Source: Methylocapsa sp.
GTDB lineage: Bacteria; Pseudomonadota; Alphaproteobacteria; Rhizobiales; Beijerinckiaceae
Direction of reading: 5' to 3'
Length of the DNA stretch: 5,695 nucleotides
NCBI GenBank assembly: GCA_017353815.1
Contig: JAFMSB010000128.1
Location: 1 to 5,695 of the forward strand
A model generated the notes under the pieces. That model searched no databases, was not told the DNA's origin, and saw only the letters and a program-made list of their open reading frames with translations. How positions within the stretch are numbered: position 1 is the first letter of the stretch; every line of letters starts with the position of its first letter. Made by a program: the position numbers and the translations under genes. Shown here in pieces: positions 5,445 through 5,695 of this stretch.

Positions 5445-5695
5445 CGTTTTCCCATACAAATTCCAAGTTCGTGCATCGCGCGGTGCGCCCACGATTTCAC
5501 GGTTCCAACAGGGGCTGCGAGCATTAGTGCGAGCTCTTCATAGCTCATCCCATGCAAATAGATCAAAGTAACGCATGTCCTGTATTTTTCGTTTAGCGTG
5601 GCGAGGCAACGCCGCAGATCGGCGGCAACGGCAGGGCCTTGCGAACCCCTTATCTCGGCTGCCGCCGCAAGCCCCGCATCATCGAGCGGGATCGA
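5441..5695 (-). CDS. ECF RNA polymerase sigma factor, C-terminal part (5' end outside window)
   Basis: Reading the minus strand from the right edge gives 84 residues and a TGA at 5443-5441. They hold sigma region 4: DLRRCLATLNEKYRTCVTL, then the helix-turn-helix GMSYEELALMLAAP followed by VGTVKSWAHRAMHEL, which contacts the -35 element. The preceding residues (SIPLDDAGLAAAAEIRG) belong to the linker between regions 2 and 4. The GTVKSW signature and the Cys-Leu of DLRRCL resemble sigma factors partnered with RskA-type anti-sigma factors, in agreement with the N-terminal domain of its neighbour. The TGA overlaps the anti-sigma ATG, the classic arrangement for balanced production of the two. Region 2 and any autoregulated promoter lie beyond the window. 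The gene lacks a start here only because the window cuts it. Confidence 0.92.
   Translation of the reverse strand, partial: SIPLDDAGLAAAAEIRGSQGPAVAADLRRCLATLNEKYRTCVTLIYLHGMSYEELALMLAAPVGTVKSWAHRAMHELGICMGKR

Noticed and set aside
5501..5507. GGAACC on the minus strand as a possible ECF -35 element for the anti-sigma gene
   Set aside because: It encodes the Gly-Thr of the GTVKSW motif, and no matching -10 element lies 16-17 bases downstream.

Overview
The window reads as a GC-rich, gene-dense piece of a proteobacterial chromosome. An alphaproteobacterium, probably Hyphomicrobiales (Beijerinckiaceae, Methylocystaceae or Bradyrhizobium-like), is the best guess. This rests on the otsB / GH15 / otsA arrangement, the soluble cupin anti-sigma factor paired with an ECF sigma factor, and the protein style. 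The genus cannot be fixed from this sequence.

Layout from left to right. The 3' end of a major facilitator superfamily (MFS) transporter gene on the + strand (2-349) meets a minus-strand operon tail to tail, with only 19 bases between the two stop codons. That operon is transcribed right to left: otsB (trehalose-6-phosphate phosphatase, 4275-3532), a glycoside hydrolase family 15 enzyme (3535-1751) and otsA (trehalose-6-phosphate synthase, 1754-369). Both internal junctions are ATGA stop/start overlaps, and each start has its own Shine-Dalgarno sequence. Upstream of otsB is a leader of about 170 bases with an AT-rich stretch that holds short repeats and is the likely promoter region.

Further right, also on the minus strand, is a second cluster. 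It begins with the C-terminal end of an ECF sigma factor (5695-5441, running off the window edge; the reading frame is open but has no start inside the window). An ATGA overlap leads into a soluble anti-sigma factor with an RskA-like N-terminal domain and a ChrR-like metal-binding cupin (5444-4902). Thirteen bases later comes a small predicted lipoprotein with a faint BamE/SmpA-like pattern (4888-4448).

Function: OtsA makes trehalose 6-phosphate from a nucleotide-activated glucose and glucose 6-phosphate, and OtsB dephosphorylates it to trehalose. The GH15 enzyme may hydrolyse trehalose or a related alpha-glucoside, so synthesis and turnover would be co-expressed. The sigma / anti-sigma pair looks like a cytoplasmic stress-sensing switch. 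Whether it controls the trehalose operon cannot be told from the window. The most interesting points are the mixed-architecture anti-sigma factor and the hydrolase embedded in a biosynthetic operon. I see no mobile element, CRISPR array, tRNA or rRNA.
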